In this document: positions 28,717 through 37,330 of the stretch, piece by piece
Position numbering within the stretch: position 1 is the stretch's first letter
How the letters are laid out: each line of letters starts with the position of its first letter
Assembly: GCF_030345795.1 (NCBI RefSeq)
Contig: NZ_JAUALB010000001.1
Span: 2,653,501 to 2,717,500, forward strand
Length of the DNA: 64,000 nucleotides
From: Micromonospora sp. WMMA1363
GTDB taxonomy: Bacteria > Actinomycetota > Actinomycetes > Mycobacteriales > Micromonosporaceae
Reading direction: 5' to 3'
Position numbers and translations under genes: made by a program
Notes under the pieces: generated by a model
What the model saw: the letters and a program-made list of their open reading frames with translations, nothing else
The model's database searches: none
What the model was told of the DNA's origin: nothing

Positions 28717-29114
28717 TCGGTGCCGGCACCCGACTCGGCGGCGGCGAGGTCCCGGTCGACGAACGGGATCTGGGGGCAGTCCTTCCAGAGCCGGTCGAGG
28801 GCGTAGAACTCCCGCTCCTCCGTGTGCTGGACGTGCACGACGATGTCGACGTAGTCGAGCAGCACCCAACGGCCGCCGCGCTCCCCTTCGCGCCGGACCG
28901 GTTTGGCCTTCTCCGGCAGCCCGAGCAGCCGCTCCTCGATCGCGTCGACGACGGCGAGCACCTGGCGCTCGTTGGGGGCGGCGGCGAGCAGGAACGCGTC
29001 GGTGATGGCGAGTTGGTCACCCACATCGATGATGACGATGTCCTGCGCCTTCTTGTCGGCGGCGGCCTGGGCGGCGGCGGTCGCCAGCTCGTGTGCGCGT
29101 TCGGAAACTGTCAC
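28713..29114 (-). CDS. rsfS: Ribosomal silencing factor RsfS
   Basis: Protein of 133 residues that binds L14 and blocks joining of ribosomal subunits when nutrients are low. It has the DUF143 core: D-I-V-I-I-D-V-G-D-Q-L-A-I-T-D-A-F, then G-G-R-W-V-L-L-D-Y-V-D-I-V-V-H-V. The start is a GTG at 29114 with AAGGAG five bases upstream. Its neighbours nadD (upstream) and a histidine phosphatase (downstream, overlapping) are the usual ones. Confidence 0.96.
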   Translation of the reverse strand: MTVSERAHELATAAAQAAADKKAQDIVIIDVGDQLAITDAFLLAAAPNERQVLAVVDAIEERLLGLPEKAKPVRREGERGGRWVLLDYVDIVVHVQHTEEREFYALDRLWKDCPQIPFVDRDLAAAESGAGTE

Positions 29115-29224
29115 CGTTCTCCTTCGATCAAGCGTGCGACCCTCCAAGCCTCTCACATCCGGGCACGTCACGAGCGGTCAGTTACGGTGCGTTCGGAGCA
29201 TGAACGACCGCATACCGTGGCAGA

Positions 29225-29821
29225 TCACTGCTGGTAGAGCCGCCGCTTGGCGATGTACTGCACAACGCCGTCCGGGACCAGGTACCACACCGGCTCGCCC
29301 CGGGCGACGCGGTCGCGGCAGTCGGTGGACGAGATGGCCATCGCCGGCACCTGCACCAGGCTCACCGTGTCGGCGGGCAGGTGGGCGTCGGACAGCTCGA
29401 ACCCCGGGCGGGTGACCGCGATGAAGTGAGCCAGCTCGAAGATCTCGTCCAGGTCCTTCCAGGAGAGGATCTTCGACAGCGCGTCCGCGCCGGTGATGAA
29501 GAAGAGCTGGACCTTTGGGCCGTACTCGGCGTGCAGGTCGCGCAGCGTGTCGACGGTGTAGGTCGGGCCGCCGCGGTCGATGTCGACCCGGCTGACCTGG
29601 AAGCGGGGATTGGAGGCGGTGGCGATCACGGTCATCAGGTACCGATCCTCGGCGGGGCTGACCGGCTCGTCCGCCTTCTGCCACGGCTCACCGGTGGGAA
29701 CGAAGATGACGTCGTCCAGCCCGAACCGGTCCGCCACCTCACTGGCCGCGACCAGGTGCCCGTGGTGGATCGGGTCGAAGGTGCCGCCCATGATCCCGAT
29801 CCGTCGGATGTCTTCCTCCAC
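29225..29821 (-). CDS. nadD: Nicotinate-nucleotide adenylyltransferase
   Basis: NAD biosynthesis enzyme of 198 residues that joins ATP and nicotinate mononucleotide. The nucleotidyltransferase signature [12 protein letters not shown] is at residues about 12-23, and the C-terminal I-S-S-T-D-C-R matches the I-S-S-T-x-x-R motif. GTG start at 29821. The gene precedes rsfS by 110 bases. The 202 bases upstream, toward pepN, should hold its promoter. Confidence 0.97.
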   Translation of the reverse strand: MEEDIRRIGIMGGTFDPIHHGHLVAASEVADRFGLDDVIFVPTGEPWQKADEPVSPAEDRYLMTVIATASNPRFQVSRVDIDRGGPTYTVDTLRDLHAEYGPKVQLFFITGADALSKILSWKDLDEIFELAHFIAVTRPGFELSDAHLPADTVSLVQVPAMAISSTDCRDRVARGEPVWYLVPDGVVQYIAKRRLYQQ

Positions 29822-29966
29822 CCCGCGATCCTAGGCCGCCCGCGACAACCGCCTGCCCGCCCCGTCCGGCCCGCACCAGACGAACGAGCGTGTTCCCGGA
29901 GCAGGAGCATCGTTCCGGACCGAAACATTGTTCTTCCGGGAGGAGTCGCCCTTTTCGGTAGTGGGC

Positions 29967-29998
29967 ACCTCGTCCTCGCATGGGGCGCGGGACGAGGT
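29967..29998 (-). terminator. Possible pepN terminator hairpin
   Basis: Arms acctcgtcc (29967-29975) and ggacgaggt (29990-29998) pair perfectly around a 14-base loop, about 25 bases past the pepN stop. The long loop and missing U-tract make it only a candidate. Confidence 0.35.
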
Positions 29999-30023
29999 AC
30001 GGGAGGACGCGCGGTCAGGGACG

Positions 30024-32543
30024 TCAGGCGGCTGCCGCGGCGACAGCGGTGCGGGCGACCAGGGCGCGCCGCAGGTCGTCATCCGCGTCGACCACCTGGC
30101 GGCGCAGACCGGGTGTGAGATCGTCGCGGGCAAGCAGCGCCGTGACCGCCTCCCGGGTGGTCTGGGCGACGGCGTAGCGGGGAAACGCCAGGGCCGCGAT
30201 CCGGTCCGTGACCCAGGGCGTACGGCGCCGTGCGGCGACCGGCAGATCGGCGAAGTACCGCGCCAGGTACGGCGCGGTCAGCTCGGCCTGCTCCGGCTGC
30301 CAGAAGCCCTCGGCGGTGGCCTCGACCAGGCGATTGGACAGCCTCGTGTCGGCCACGACAATCTCCCATGCGGTCTGCTTGGCGACCGGGTCGGGCAGTG
30401 CCGCCCGGCAACGGGCGGCACGCTCGGCACCGGTGGCGCTCCGGTCGGCCGCCGCCTCGGCGGCGATCTCCGCCGCGCCCGCCGCGCCGAGCACCACCAG
30501 CCGGCCCAGCACGGCCCAGCGTAGTTCGGCGTCGACGGCGAGCCCCGGCGGCACGGCCCGGCCCGCCAGCCAGCTCGTCAGCAGGTCGGCGTCGGTGGTC
30601 GCGGCGATCCAGCCCCGAGCGGCCGCGAGCTGCAACGATCCGCCGGCCGGAGCGGAGTCCAGCAGCTGCCGGCAGGCCCCGGCGACGCGGACCAGCGCCG
30701 CCCGCCGAGCCAGCGGATCGAGGTAGCGGTCGATCAGTGAGCGGCTCAGCGTCAGTACGTCCTCGGCGATCACCACCTCGGTCTCGGCCGGCAGCGCCGC
30801 AGCGATCAGCCCGACCAGGGCGGTGATCGGCCGTTCCCCGTCGGTCGCCGCGTCCAGCGCCTCGCCCCACAGCAGTGCCCGCGCGAGCGGGTCGACCAAG
30901 CCGGGCAGCAGCTGGGGTACGGCGTCCACCGAGGCCGGGTCGAGCCGGATCTTGGCGAAGGTCAGGTCACCGGCGTTGGGCAGCAGCAGCCGGGCGGCCG
31001 GGGATCCGGTCAACTCGGCGAGCACCGTCCGGCCCCCGTCGGTGTCCGGAGCCAGCTCCACCTCGGTGTGCCCGACCAGCCCGTCAGCCGCGTAGCGGCT
31101 GACGCCGATCCGGTGCGGGCGCAGCACCGGGTGTGATCGCGGGGCGGTCTGTACCACGGCCACCTCGGTATAGCGGCCCTCGGGGTCCACGGCGACCTCG
31201 GCGCACAGCGTGTTGACCTGGGCGGTCCGCAGCCAGCGCCGCGCCCACCCGGTCAGATCCCGCCCGCTCGCGGCGCTGAGGGCGGCCAGCAGGTCGGCCA
31301 GGGTGGCGTTGCCGAACCGGTGTTTGGCGAAGTGCGCGTTGAGACCGGCCAGGAAGGCGTCGTCGCCGAGCCACGCCACCAGCTGCCGCAGCACACCGGC
31401 GCCCTTGGCGTACGAAATGCCATCGAAGTTGAGCAGTCCCTCGGCGGCGTCGCGCACCTCTTTCGGGGCGACGGGGTGGGTGGACGGGCGCTGGTCGGCC
31501 GCGTACCCCCAGGCCTTGCGCCTCAGGGCGAACGTGGTCCAGGCCCGGTCGAAGCGGGTCGCCTCGGCGGTGACCCGGGCGCCCAGGTACTCCGCGAACG
31601 ACTCGTTCAGCCACAGGTCGTCCCACCACCGCATGGTGACCAGGTCACCGAACCACATGTGGGCCATCTCGTGGGCGATGGTGGTGGCCCGCAGCTCCCG
31701 CTGGCCGTCCGTAACCGCCGAGCGGAAGACGTAGTCGTCGCGGATGGTGACCAGACCGGGGTTCTCCATCGCACCGGCATTGAACTCCGGCACGAACGCC
31801 TGGTCGTACTTGCCGAACGGGTACCGCTCGGCGAAGAGCTGGTGGAACCGGTCCAGACACTGTTTCGTGACGGTGAAGATCTCGCCGATGTCCGCGTCGA
31901 GATGAGCGGCGAGCGAACGGCGGCACCAGACGCCGAGCGGAATGCCATCGTGCTCGTCCCGGCGGACGTGCCAGGGGCCGGCGATCAGCGAGACGACGTA
32001 CGTGGCCAGCGGCGCGGTCGGGGCGAATTCCCAACGCCCCGGGCGGCGGGCGGCGGCCAGCGGGCCGTTCGCGGCGACCGTCCAGTGCTCCGGGGCGGTG
32101 ACGGTGAGGGTGACCGGCGCCTTCAGGTCGGGCTGGTCGAAGGCGGCGAAGATGCGCTGCACGTCGTCGAGGAAGGACATGGCGTAGAGGTAGGTCTCGC
32201 CGTCGGCCGGGTCGACGAAGCGGTGCATGCCCTCGCCTGTGTTGGAGTACGCCATGTCCGCCTCGACCGTCAGTGTGTTGTGCTCGGCGAGGTCGGGCAG
32301 CGGCAGCCGACTGTCATCCAGCGTCGCCGGGTCGAGGTCGGCGCCGTTGAGGCGGACCGCCCGCAGCTCGGCGGGCTTGCACTCGACGAAGGTGCCGGTT
32401 CCGGGGGTCGCCCGGAACCGGATGGTGACGTGCGAGCGGAACCGCACGCCGCCCTCGTCGGTCAGGTCGAGGTCCACCTGGTAGGACTCGACGGTGATCA
32501 GCGCGGCACGCGCGGTCGCCTCTACACGGGTCAGGCTCGGCAT
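30024..32543 (-). CDS. pepN: Aminopeptidase N
   Basis: Zinc aminopeptidase (M1 family) of 839 residues, cytoplasmic, that releases N-terminal amino acids. The exopeptidase motif N-A-G-A-M-E-N lies near residue 250, and the zinc site H-E-M-A-H-M-W-F-G-D with N-E-S-F-A-E-Y follows about 50 residues later. The C-terminal half is the ERAP1-like helical domain. The ATG at 32543 gives the typical M-P-S-L-T-R-V-E-A; the frame runs on to 33110 but without family sequence. It diverges from the DUF397 gene with 66 bases between them. Confidence 0.96.
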   Translation of the reverse strand: MPSLTRVEATARAALITVESYQVDLDLTDEGGVRFRSHVTIRFRATPGTGTFVECKPAELRAVRLNGADLDPATLDDSRLPLPDLAEHNTLTVEADMAYSNTGEGMHRFVDPADGETYLYAMSFLDDVQRIFAAFDQPDLKAPVTLTVTAPEHWTVAANGPLAAARRPGRWEFAPTAPLATYVVSLIAGPWHVRRDEHDGIPLGVWCRRSLAAHLDADIGEIFTVTKQCLDRFHQLFAERYPFGKYDQAFVPEFNAGAMENPGLVTIRDDYVFRSAVTDGQRELRATTIAHEMAHMWFGDLVTMRWWDDLWLNESFAEYLGARVTAEATRFDRAWTTFALRRKAWGYAADQRPSTHPVAPKEVRDAAEGLLNFDGISYAKGAGVLRQLVAWLGDDAFLAGLNAHFAKHRFGNATLADLLAALSAASGRDLTGWARRWLRTAQVNTLCAEVAVDPEGRYTEVAVVQTAPRSHPVLRPHRIGVSRYAADGLVGHTEVELAPDTDGGRTVLAELTGSPAARLLLPNAGDLTFAKIRLDPASVDAVPQLLPGLVDPLARALLWGEALDAATDGERPITALVGLIAAALPAETEVVIAEDVLTLSRSLIDRYLDPLARRAALVRVAGACRQLLDSAPAGGSLQLAAARGWIAATTDADLLTSWLAGRAVPPGLAVDAELRWAVLGRLVVLGAAGAAEIAAEAAADRSATGAERAARCRAALPDPVAKQTAWEIVVADTRLSNRLVEATAEGFWQPEQAELTAPYLARYFADLPVAARRRTPWVTDRIAALAFPRYAVAQTTREAVTALLARDDLTPGLRRQVVDADDDLRRALVARTAVAAAAA

Positions 32544-32609
32544 CCGCTTATCCTGCCCGATAGGGATTCCGACCCACCCCCCTGAACAGCGGCACTGGAG
32601 GACTGGATC

Positions 32610-32828
32610 ATGGCAGCGCACCCCAAGGGCGACTTCGACCTCTCCCGGGCGGTCTGGCAGCGGGCTGAGGGCGACACCTCCGAGGCCGCGGTCGAGGTCG
32701 CGTTCGTCGACGACCTGATCGGCATGCGCAACTCCGGCGAGCCGGACGGGCCGGTGCTGGTGTTCACCCAGGCCGAGTGGGACGCCTTCGTCGCCGGCGC
32801 TCAGGACGGAGAGTTCGACCTGGACTGA
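32610..32828 (+). CDS. DUF397 domain-containing protein
   Basis: Small protein of 72 residues. The core A-V-E-V-A-F-V-D-D-L-I-G-M-R-N-S and the ending V-F-T-Q-A-E-W-D-A-F-V-A-G-A-Q-D-G-E-F matches DUF397, a family found almost only in actinobacteria, often beside XRE-type regulators. No such regulator is here. A GGAGG site eight bases before the ATG supports the start. Confidence 0.93.
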   Translation: MAAHPKGDFDLSRAVWQRAEGDTSEAAVEVAFVDDLIGMRNSGEPDGPVLVFTQAEWDAFVAGAQDGEFDLD

Positions 32829-32931
32829 CTCACCGGCGTCGCCCGGGCATCCGGAGCGCCAGGGTTCCGTCACCGGGCACCCGACGCCACGGATGCCGAC
32901 TCCTGGCCGGACAGCTCGTGGCCGGTGTGGC

Positions 32932-33123
32932 TCAGGCGTACGACTCGGCTTGGCGGATGCCCGGCACCAGGCCGGCTCGTACCAACGCAGCGGCGCGCCG
33001 CCTGTCCTCGATCCACTCCCGACGCCAGATCGGCGCGCCAACCGGGCGGGCCGACGGTGGCGGTGGTGAGCCGATCGCGGCGCGGGTCCGGTGGCCGGTC
33101 GACCGCTCACCGGTCGCCGTCAC
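32932..33123 (-). CDS. Possible small hypothetical protein
   Basis: Frame of 63 residues that starts at a GTG overlapping the end of the upstream gene by 17 bases. The C-terminal half (P-I-W-R-R-E-W-I-E-D-R-R-R-A-A-A-L-V-R) would form a charged amphipathic helix. No ribosome binding site of note and no family recognised; the overlap and strand make a coupled small gene possible but unproven. Confidence 0.35.
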   Translation of the reverse strand: MTATGERSTGHRTRAAIGSPPPPSARPVGAPIWRREWIEDRRRAAALVRAGLVPGIRQAESYA

Positions 33124-33487
33124 CCCAGCCGAGGCCGCCCGGGCCGGGGGCGTGGTGGAACCCGGGGTGGTCGGCCACGTCGGCGCAGCGCTCGCTGTCC
33201 GGGCCGACCGCCCCACAGAAGAGTCGCTCGGCGTGGTGCCAGGCGTCGGCCGGGGAGAGCGCCGCCGCGCCGAGCGCCAGCTCGGGACGGAGCAGGCTCA
33301 ACGCCTCCGCGTAGCCGACCGCCAGCTCGCGGGCCACGGCCCGGTCGGCGGCGGTGAAGCCGAGATGCACGGTGTAGAACCGGGTCGGCCGCGGCGGCCC
33401 GTGTGGGGGCGCCAGTAGGGACGTCTCTCTTGCCCCGCCCGCGCCCAGCCGCATCCACCGCCAGTACGGCGACCCGTTGTCCCGCAT
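33107..33487 (-). CDS. Hypothetical protein
   Basis: Protein of 126 residues with no domain I recognise. It starts M-R-D-N-G-S-P-Y-W-R-W-M-R-L-G and has a predicted helical middle (R-A-V-A-R-E-L-A-V-G-Y-A-E-A-L) and a His/Gly-rich end. The ATG at 33487 has a good GGGGAGG site five bases upstream, which supports a real gene. A longer frame to 33637 exists but lacks such a site. No signal peptide or membrane segment. Confidence 0.65.
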   Translation of the reverse strand: MRDNGSPYWRWMRLGAGGARETSLLAPPHGPPRPTRFYTVHLGFTAADRAVARELAVGYAEALSLLRPELALGAAALSPADAWHHAERLFCGAVGPDSERCADVADHPGFHHAPGPGGLGWGDGDR

Positions 33488-33878
33488 TCCGCCCTCCCCG
33501 TGGTCGGCCTTCCCCGCACCGCTCTGCCGAAAGCCAACCAGGTTTCCGCGTCCGTGGGAGGGGCCAGCACGTACCGTGTCTGCCCCGTCGTAGGCATCCC
33601 GGCGTCGCCCCACGGTCGCGGTGGACCGCCACCTCACTTCGCCGCGCCTGCCCTGCGCGACGCGGCTGGCGAGAACAGGTCCGCGAGAGTGCGGAAGTCA
33701 CCACTTCCCCCAGGCCCTCCGGGTGCTGCTGATCCGCGATTTCTCTGCGGGGCCGACCGGATCGACTGAAGAATGAGGGATCGTCGGGCCCCGGGCGTCG
33801 TCACCGTCGCGGACGGTGACGAGCGATCCGCGTGACCGGTACCGCGGACGAAATCCGCGGATCCATGGAGGTGCAGGC
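33488..33878. other. Divergent intergenic region with a strong palindrome
   Basis: These 391 bases separate the hypothetical gene (minus) from the DUF4383 gene (plus). A perfect inverted repeat with 11-base arms and 3-base centre lies at 33798-33822 (tcgtcaccgtc / gacggtgacga). A second, ccgcgga-cgaaa-tccgcgg, lies at 33842-33860, just before the GGAGG of the DUF4383 gene. No gene seen. Confidence 0.6.
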
Positions 33879-34349
33879 ATGGCGCAGAACGCACACGGGG
33901 GGTCGAGGCCCGGAGTCCAGCCGGTGGCCCTCGCGGCGGCCGGGATCCTTCTCCTGGTCGGGGTGCTCGGGTTCGTTCCCGGGATCACCACCGACTACGC
34001 CGCCATGCGGTTCGCCGGGCGCCACTCGGAGGCGATGCTGCTCGGTCTGTTCCAGGTGTCGGTCCTGCTCAACATCCTGCATCTGAGTTCCGGCCTGGTC
34101 GGCCTCGCGCTGGCCCGGCGAATCGCCGGGGCGCGGGCCTTCCTGGCCGTCGGCGGCGCCCTCTACCTCGGCCTCTGGCTCTACGGTTTCTTCATCCACC
34201 GGGGGAGCGTGGCCAACTTCATCCCGGTCAACGACGCAGACACCTGGCTGCACCTCGCGATCGGCTTCGGCATGCTCGCCTGCGGGCTGCTGATCTCCGG
34301 CCAGGTGGGCACCGGCGGCCGACTCGACACACCGATCGACCGGCCCTGA
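33879..34349 (+). CDS. DUF4383 domain-containing membrane protein
   Basis: Membrane protein of 156 residues with four hydrophobic helices (about 18-36, 52-80, 90-110 and 125-142). The phrases V-L-G-F-V-P-G-I-T and N-I-L-H-L-S-S-G-L-V-G-L, and the F-I-P-V-N-D-A-D-T-W-L-H-L motif, are characteristic of DUF4383. Function unknown. Start chosen by GGAGG seven bases upstream. Two inverted repeats directly upstream suggest regulation. Confidence 0.92.
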   Translation: MAQNAHGGSRPGVQPVALAAAGILLLVGVLGFVPGITTDYAAMRFAGRHSEAMLLGLFQVSVLLNILHLSSGLVGLALARRIAGARAFLAVGGALYLGLWLYGFFIHRGSVANFIPVNDADTWLHLAIGFGMLACGLLISGQVGTGGRLDTPIDRP

Positions 34350-34406
34350 CCGCGCCGTTCGGCGCCTTCCCAGCACCGGTATCCACCGGCGACCTCGCAC
34401 TTCCGG

Positions 34407-34898
34407 TCACCATTTCGTCTGACATGAGGCTTTCGTCGCGACAGATGTACGAGTCAGATCGGCGAAGTCAGAGGCGGCAACCGGCAACCGCTTGGCGAAG
34501 CACACGGTGTCCGGGGCCGGCTCGCCGTACCCGGGGATCCGTTGATAACCGCACGCCGTGTAGAAGGTCGCCAGGTGCGCGGTGGTCCGCAGCCGGAGCA
34601 CCGCGTGTCCGGCCTGGAAGGCGAGCTCCTCAAGGGCTGCCAGCAACTGCCGGGCGACGCCCCGTTTCCGACACGCCGGACGGACGTACAGTCGGTGCAC
34701 CTCCCCCGTCCCGTCGTCGTACGCCCGTAGCCCGCCGAACGCCACCGCCCGGTCGCCGAGCACCGCCACCAGGAAACGGAGATCCTCGGGTGGACCACCC
34801 GCCAGGCCGGCCCAGCCGGTGTCGCCCAGTTCGCGCTGCTGGGCCGCCAGCAGAGCGGCGAGCTCCGGGTCGCTGGCGGTACGCGCCGTGATCAGCAT
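34407..34898 (-). CDS. GNAT family N-acetyltransferase
   Basis: Acetyl-CoA-dependent acetyltransferase of 163 residues. The central strand V-H-R-L-Y-V-R-P-A-C-R-K-R-G-V-A-R-Q-L-L holds the acetyl-CoA-binding R-x-x-G-x-A motif, and the C-terminal F-Y-T-A-C-G-Y-Q-R-I-P is typical. The target is unknown. ATG start at 34898 (a GTG one codon earlier is also possible). It lies just downstream of the obgE 3' end region on the same strand but is probably a separate unit. Confidence 0.9.
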   Translation of the reverse strand: MLITARTASDPELAALLAAQQRELGDTGWAGLAGGPPEDLRFLVAVLGDRAVAFGGLRAYDDGTGEVHRLYVRPACRKRGVARQLLAALEELAFQAGHAVLRLRTTAHLATFYTACGYQRIPGYGEPAPDTVCFAKRLPVAASDFADLTRTSVATKASCQTKW

Positions 34899-34968
34899 CA
34901 CCCGACGTTAGGTCGGACGTCTGTCGCACGGGTTGCGGGCAGTCGACCCCATTACGGAGCGCATCGTG

Positions 34969-36420
34969 CTATTCGGCGTCATTCTCCGCCGGCGCACCGG
35001 TTCCGACCTCGTCGGCCGGCCGCTGCCGCCGGGCCTTGCGCGCCGCCAGCCGCTCGGCGGCGGACGGACGGCTCGACTTCTCCTCCAGCCGCACGTCGGT
35101 GCCCCGGTTGCCGGGGACGACGTCGGCCCCGGCGTACAGGGTGGGCTGCCAATCGAACTCGTGGTTTCCGATCCGCACCAGGTCGCCGGCCTGCGCCCCA
35201 GCCTTGCCGAGCTTCTCCTCGACCCCGAGCCGGGCCAGCCGGTCGGCGAGGTAGCCGACCGCCTCGTCGTTGTCGAAATTCGTCTGCCGCACCCACCGCT
35301 CCGGACGGGTGCCCCGCACCACCCAGGCGCCGTCCGGCGCGGCCTCGATAGTGAAGCCCGCGTCGTCGACCGCGGCCGGTCGGATCACGATGCGGGTGGG
35401 CTCGGCCGGCGGCGCGACGGCACGTGCCGTCTCCACCAGCTCCGCCATGGCGAACGTGAACTCCTTCAACCCCTCCCGGGTCGCGGCGGAGACCTCGAAC
35501 ACCCGGAAGCCGCGCGCCTCCAGGTCGGGCCGGACGATCTCGGCCAGGTCCCGCCCGTCCGGCACGTCGACCTTGTTCAGCGCGACCAGCCGCGGCCGGT
35601 CGGCCAGCCCACCGTACGCGCTCAGTTCCGCCTCGATCATGTCTATGTCGGCGGCCGGGTCGCGGCCCGGCTCCAGCGTGGCGGTGTCGACCACGTGCAC
35701 CAGCACTGAACAGCGCTCGATGTGCCGAAGGAACTCCAGGCCGAGTCCCCTGCCGGTGGCCGCCCCCGGAATCAGACCGGGCACGTCCGCGACAGTGAAG
35801 GTGTGGTTGTCCACCCGGACGACGCCGAGGTTCGGCACCAGCGTGGTGAACGGGTAGTCGGCGATCTTCGGCTTGGCGGCGGAGATCACCGAGATCAGCG
35901 ACGACTTGCCGGCGGACGGGTAGCCGACCAGGCCGACGTCGGCGACGCTCTTCAGCTCCAGCACCACGTCGAGCTGGTCGCCGGGTTCACCCAGCTCGGC
36001 GAAGCCGGGCGCCTTGCGGCGGGCGTTCGCGAGCGCCGCGTTGCCCCGGCCGCCGCGGCCACCGCGGGCCACTTCGAAGGTGGTGCCGGCACCGACCATG
36101 TCGGCGAGCACGGTGCCGTCGGTGGTCTGCACGACGGTGCCGTTCGGCACCTTGAGCACCAGGTCGGCGCCGTTCGCGCCGTCCCGGTTCGAGCCGGCGC
36201 CGCCACGGCCGTTGGCCGCCTTGACGTGTGGGCGGAAGTGAAAGTCGAGCAGCGTGTGCACCTGCGGGTCGACGACCAGCGAGACGCTGCCGCCGTGCCC
36301 GCCGTTGCCCCCGTCCGGGCCACCGAACGGCTTGAACTTCTCCCGGTGGATCGAGACACAGCCGTGCCCGCCGTCGCCGGCCTGCAAGTGCAGGACGACC
36401 CGGTCAACGAACGTCGTCAC
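34969..36420 (-). CDS. obgE: GTPase ObgE/CgtA
   Basis: Essential ribosome-associated GTPase of 483 residues with a role in 50S assembly and stress control. The Gly-rich Obg fold (residues 1-158) has G-G-x-G-G-x-G-G repeats. The G domain shows G-Y-P-S-A-G-K-S-S, the Obg switch [11 protein letters not shown] and D-V-P-G-L-I. An OCT domain (about 345-425) and a charged tail follow. GTG start at 36420 begins V-T-T-F-V-D-R-V. Located after rplU-rpmA as in most bacteria, but a strong terminator separates it from rpmA. Confidence 0.97.
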   Translation of the reverse strand: MTTFVDRVVLHLQAGDGGHGCVSIHREKFKPFGGPDGGNGGHGGSVSLVVDPQVHTLLDFHFRPHVKAANGRGGAGSNRDGANGADLVLKVPNGTVVQTTDGTVLADMVGAGTTFEVARGGRGGRGNAALANARRKAPGFAELGEPGDQLDVVLELKSVADVGLVGYPSAGKSSLISVISAAKPKIADYPFTTLVPNLGVVRVDNHTFTVADVPGLIPGAATGRGLGLEFLRHIERCSVLVHVVDTATLEPGRDPAADIDMIEAELSAYGGLADRPRLVALNKVDVPDGRDLAEIVRPDLEARGFRVFEVSAATREGLKEFTFAMAELVETARAVAPPAEPTRIVIRPAAVDDAGFTIEAAPDGAWVVRGTRPERWVRQTNFDNDEAVGYLADRLARLGVEEKLGKAGAQAGDLVRIGNHEFDWQPTLYAGADVVPGNRGTDVRLEEKSSRPSAAERLAARKARRQRPADEVGTGAPAENDAE

Positions 36421-36455
36421 GCCGCCAATCCTTCCAGCAGGGCAACCCCCGCACG

Positions 36456-36504
36456 AAAAAGGCGTAGCGGGCCGGGACACCAGGTCCGCGGCCCGCTACG
36501 CCTT
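36456..36504 (-). terminator. Intrinsic terminator between rpmA and obgE
   Basis: Fifteen-base perfect arms (36459-36473 and 36490-36504) with a 16-base loop, followed on the minus strand by a run of T. It begins 5 bases after the rpmA stop and ends about 35 bases before the obgE start. Confidence 0.9.
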
Positions 36505-36508
36505 CGAA

Positions 36509-36763
36509 TTACTGCTGCGGCACGATGCTGACGGTCTTGCGACCGCGCTTGGTGCCGAACTGGACCGCACCGGTGGCCAGCGCGAAGAGCGTGTCGTCCC
36601 CGCCGCGGCCGACCAGGTCACCCGGGTGGAACTTGGTGCCACGCTGACGGATGATGATCTCGCCCGCGTTGACGAGCTGACCACCGAAGCGCTTCACGCC
36701 GAGCCGCTGGGCCGCGGACTCACGGCCGTTACGCGAGCTGGACGCACCCTTTTTGTGAGCCAT
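36509..36763 (-). CDS. rpmA: 50S ribosomal protein L27
   Basis: Ribosomal protein of 84 residues near the peptidyl-transferase centre. It starts [14 protein letters not shown] and contains [10 protein letters not shown]. The N-terminus carries no cleavable extension of the kind found in Firmicutes. ATG start, 11 bases after rplU, and a terminator follows. Confidence 0.98.
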   Translation of the reverse strand: MAHKKGASSSRNGRESAAQRLGVKRFGGQLVNAGEIIIRQRGTKFHPGDLVGRGGDDTLFALATGAVQFGTKRGRKTVSIVPQQ

Positions 36764-36774
36764 TGGAGGACGAC

Positions 36775-37089
36775 CTACTTCCCGCTGGAGATGCCGGTCA
36801 CCTTGACCTGGGTCAACGGCTGGCGGTGACCCTGGCGCTTGTGGTAGCCGGTCTTGTTCTTGAACTTGTGGATCCGGATCTTCGGACCCTTGGTGTGCGC
36901 GGCGATCTCACCGGACACCTCGACCTTGGCAAGCTTCGCCGCGTCGGTCACCAGGTCGTCACCGTCGACGAGGAGCACCGCGGCGAGCTTCACCGCGTCG
37001 CCGGGGACCCCGGCGAGCTTCTCGACCTCGATCACGTCGCCCTCGGCGACCTTGTACTGCTTGCCGCCGGTCTTGACGATCGCGTACAT
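36775..37089 (-). CDS. rplU: 50S ribosomal protein L21
   Basis: Ribosomal protein of 104 residues that binds 23S rRNA. It starts [14 protein letters not shown], and [10 protein letters not shown] near the end is the L21 signature. The ATG at 37089 has GGGAG about eight bases upstream. A good promoter at 37212-37240 and an about 115-base leader precede it. The rplU-rpmA pair is one unit. Confidence 0.98.
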   Translation of the reverse strand: MYAIVKTGGKQYKVAEGDVIEVEKLAGVPGDAVKLAAVLLVDGDDLVTDAAKLAKVEVSGEIAAHTKGPKIRIHKFKNKTGYHKRQGHRQPLTQVKVTGISSGK

Positions 37090-37211
37090 CGGAGGCGGAC
37101 TCCCTGTCGTTGAGGCTGCTGGTGGTCGTTCCCACGGCGGCTCGCCGGGCAGCAGGAGCGCGGCGGCGTGGGCACACGGGAACTCGGCACACCAAAAGTG
37201 CGCCGCAGGCA

Positions 37212-37240
37212 AGCGTACGCCATGCTCGGGCCGACTCCAA
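37212..37240 (-). promoter_or_regulatory. Promoter of rplU-rpmA
   Basis: On the minus strand TTGGAG (37240-37235), exactly 17 bases, and TACGCT (37217-37212) match -35 and -10 boxes. Transcription would start near 37205, where the RNA would open with an 8-base-pair hairpin (37185-37205). Confidence 0.6.
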
Positions 37241-37281
37241 ACCGGGCCCGCTGAAGCAGGGCCCACCCTACCGCGACACGC

Positions 37282-37316
37282 CGACGGGACCCCCGCCGAC
37301 GGCGGGGGTCCCGTCG
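37282..37316 (-). terminator. rne terminator
   Basis: A 17-base arm (37282-37298) and its perfect complement (37300-37316) form a very stable hairpin 15 bases past the rne stop. No U-tract follows. Confidence 0.88.
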
Positions 37317-37330
37317 GGACGACGGACCGG

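Noticed and set aside
32777..33418. Plus-strand open frame of 213 codons after DUF397
   Set aside because: It overlaps the minus-strand hypothetical gene, which has a good ribosome binding site, and its own composition is Arg/Gly/Ala-rich noise.
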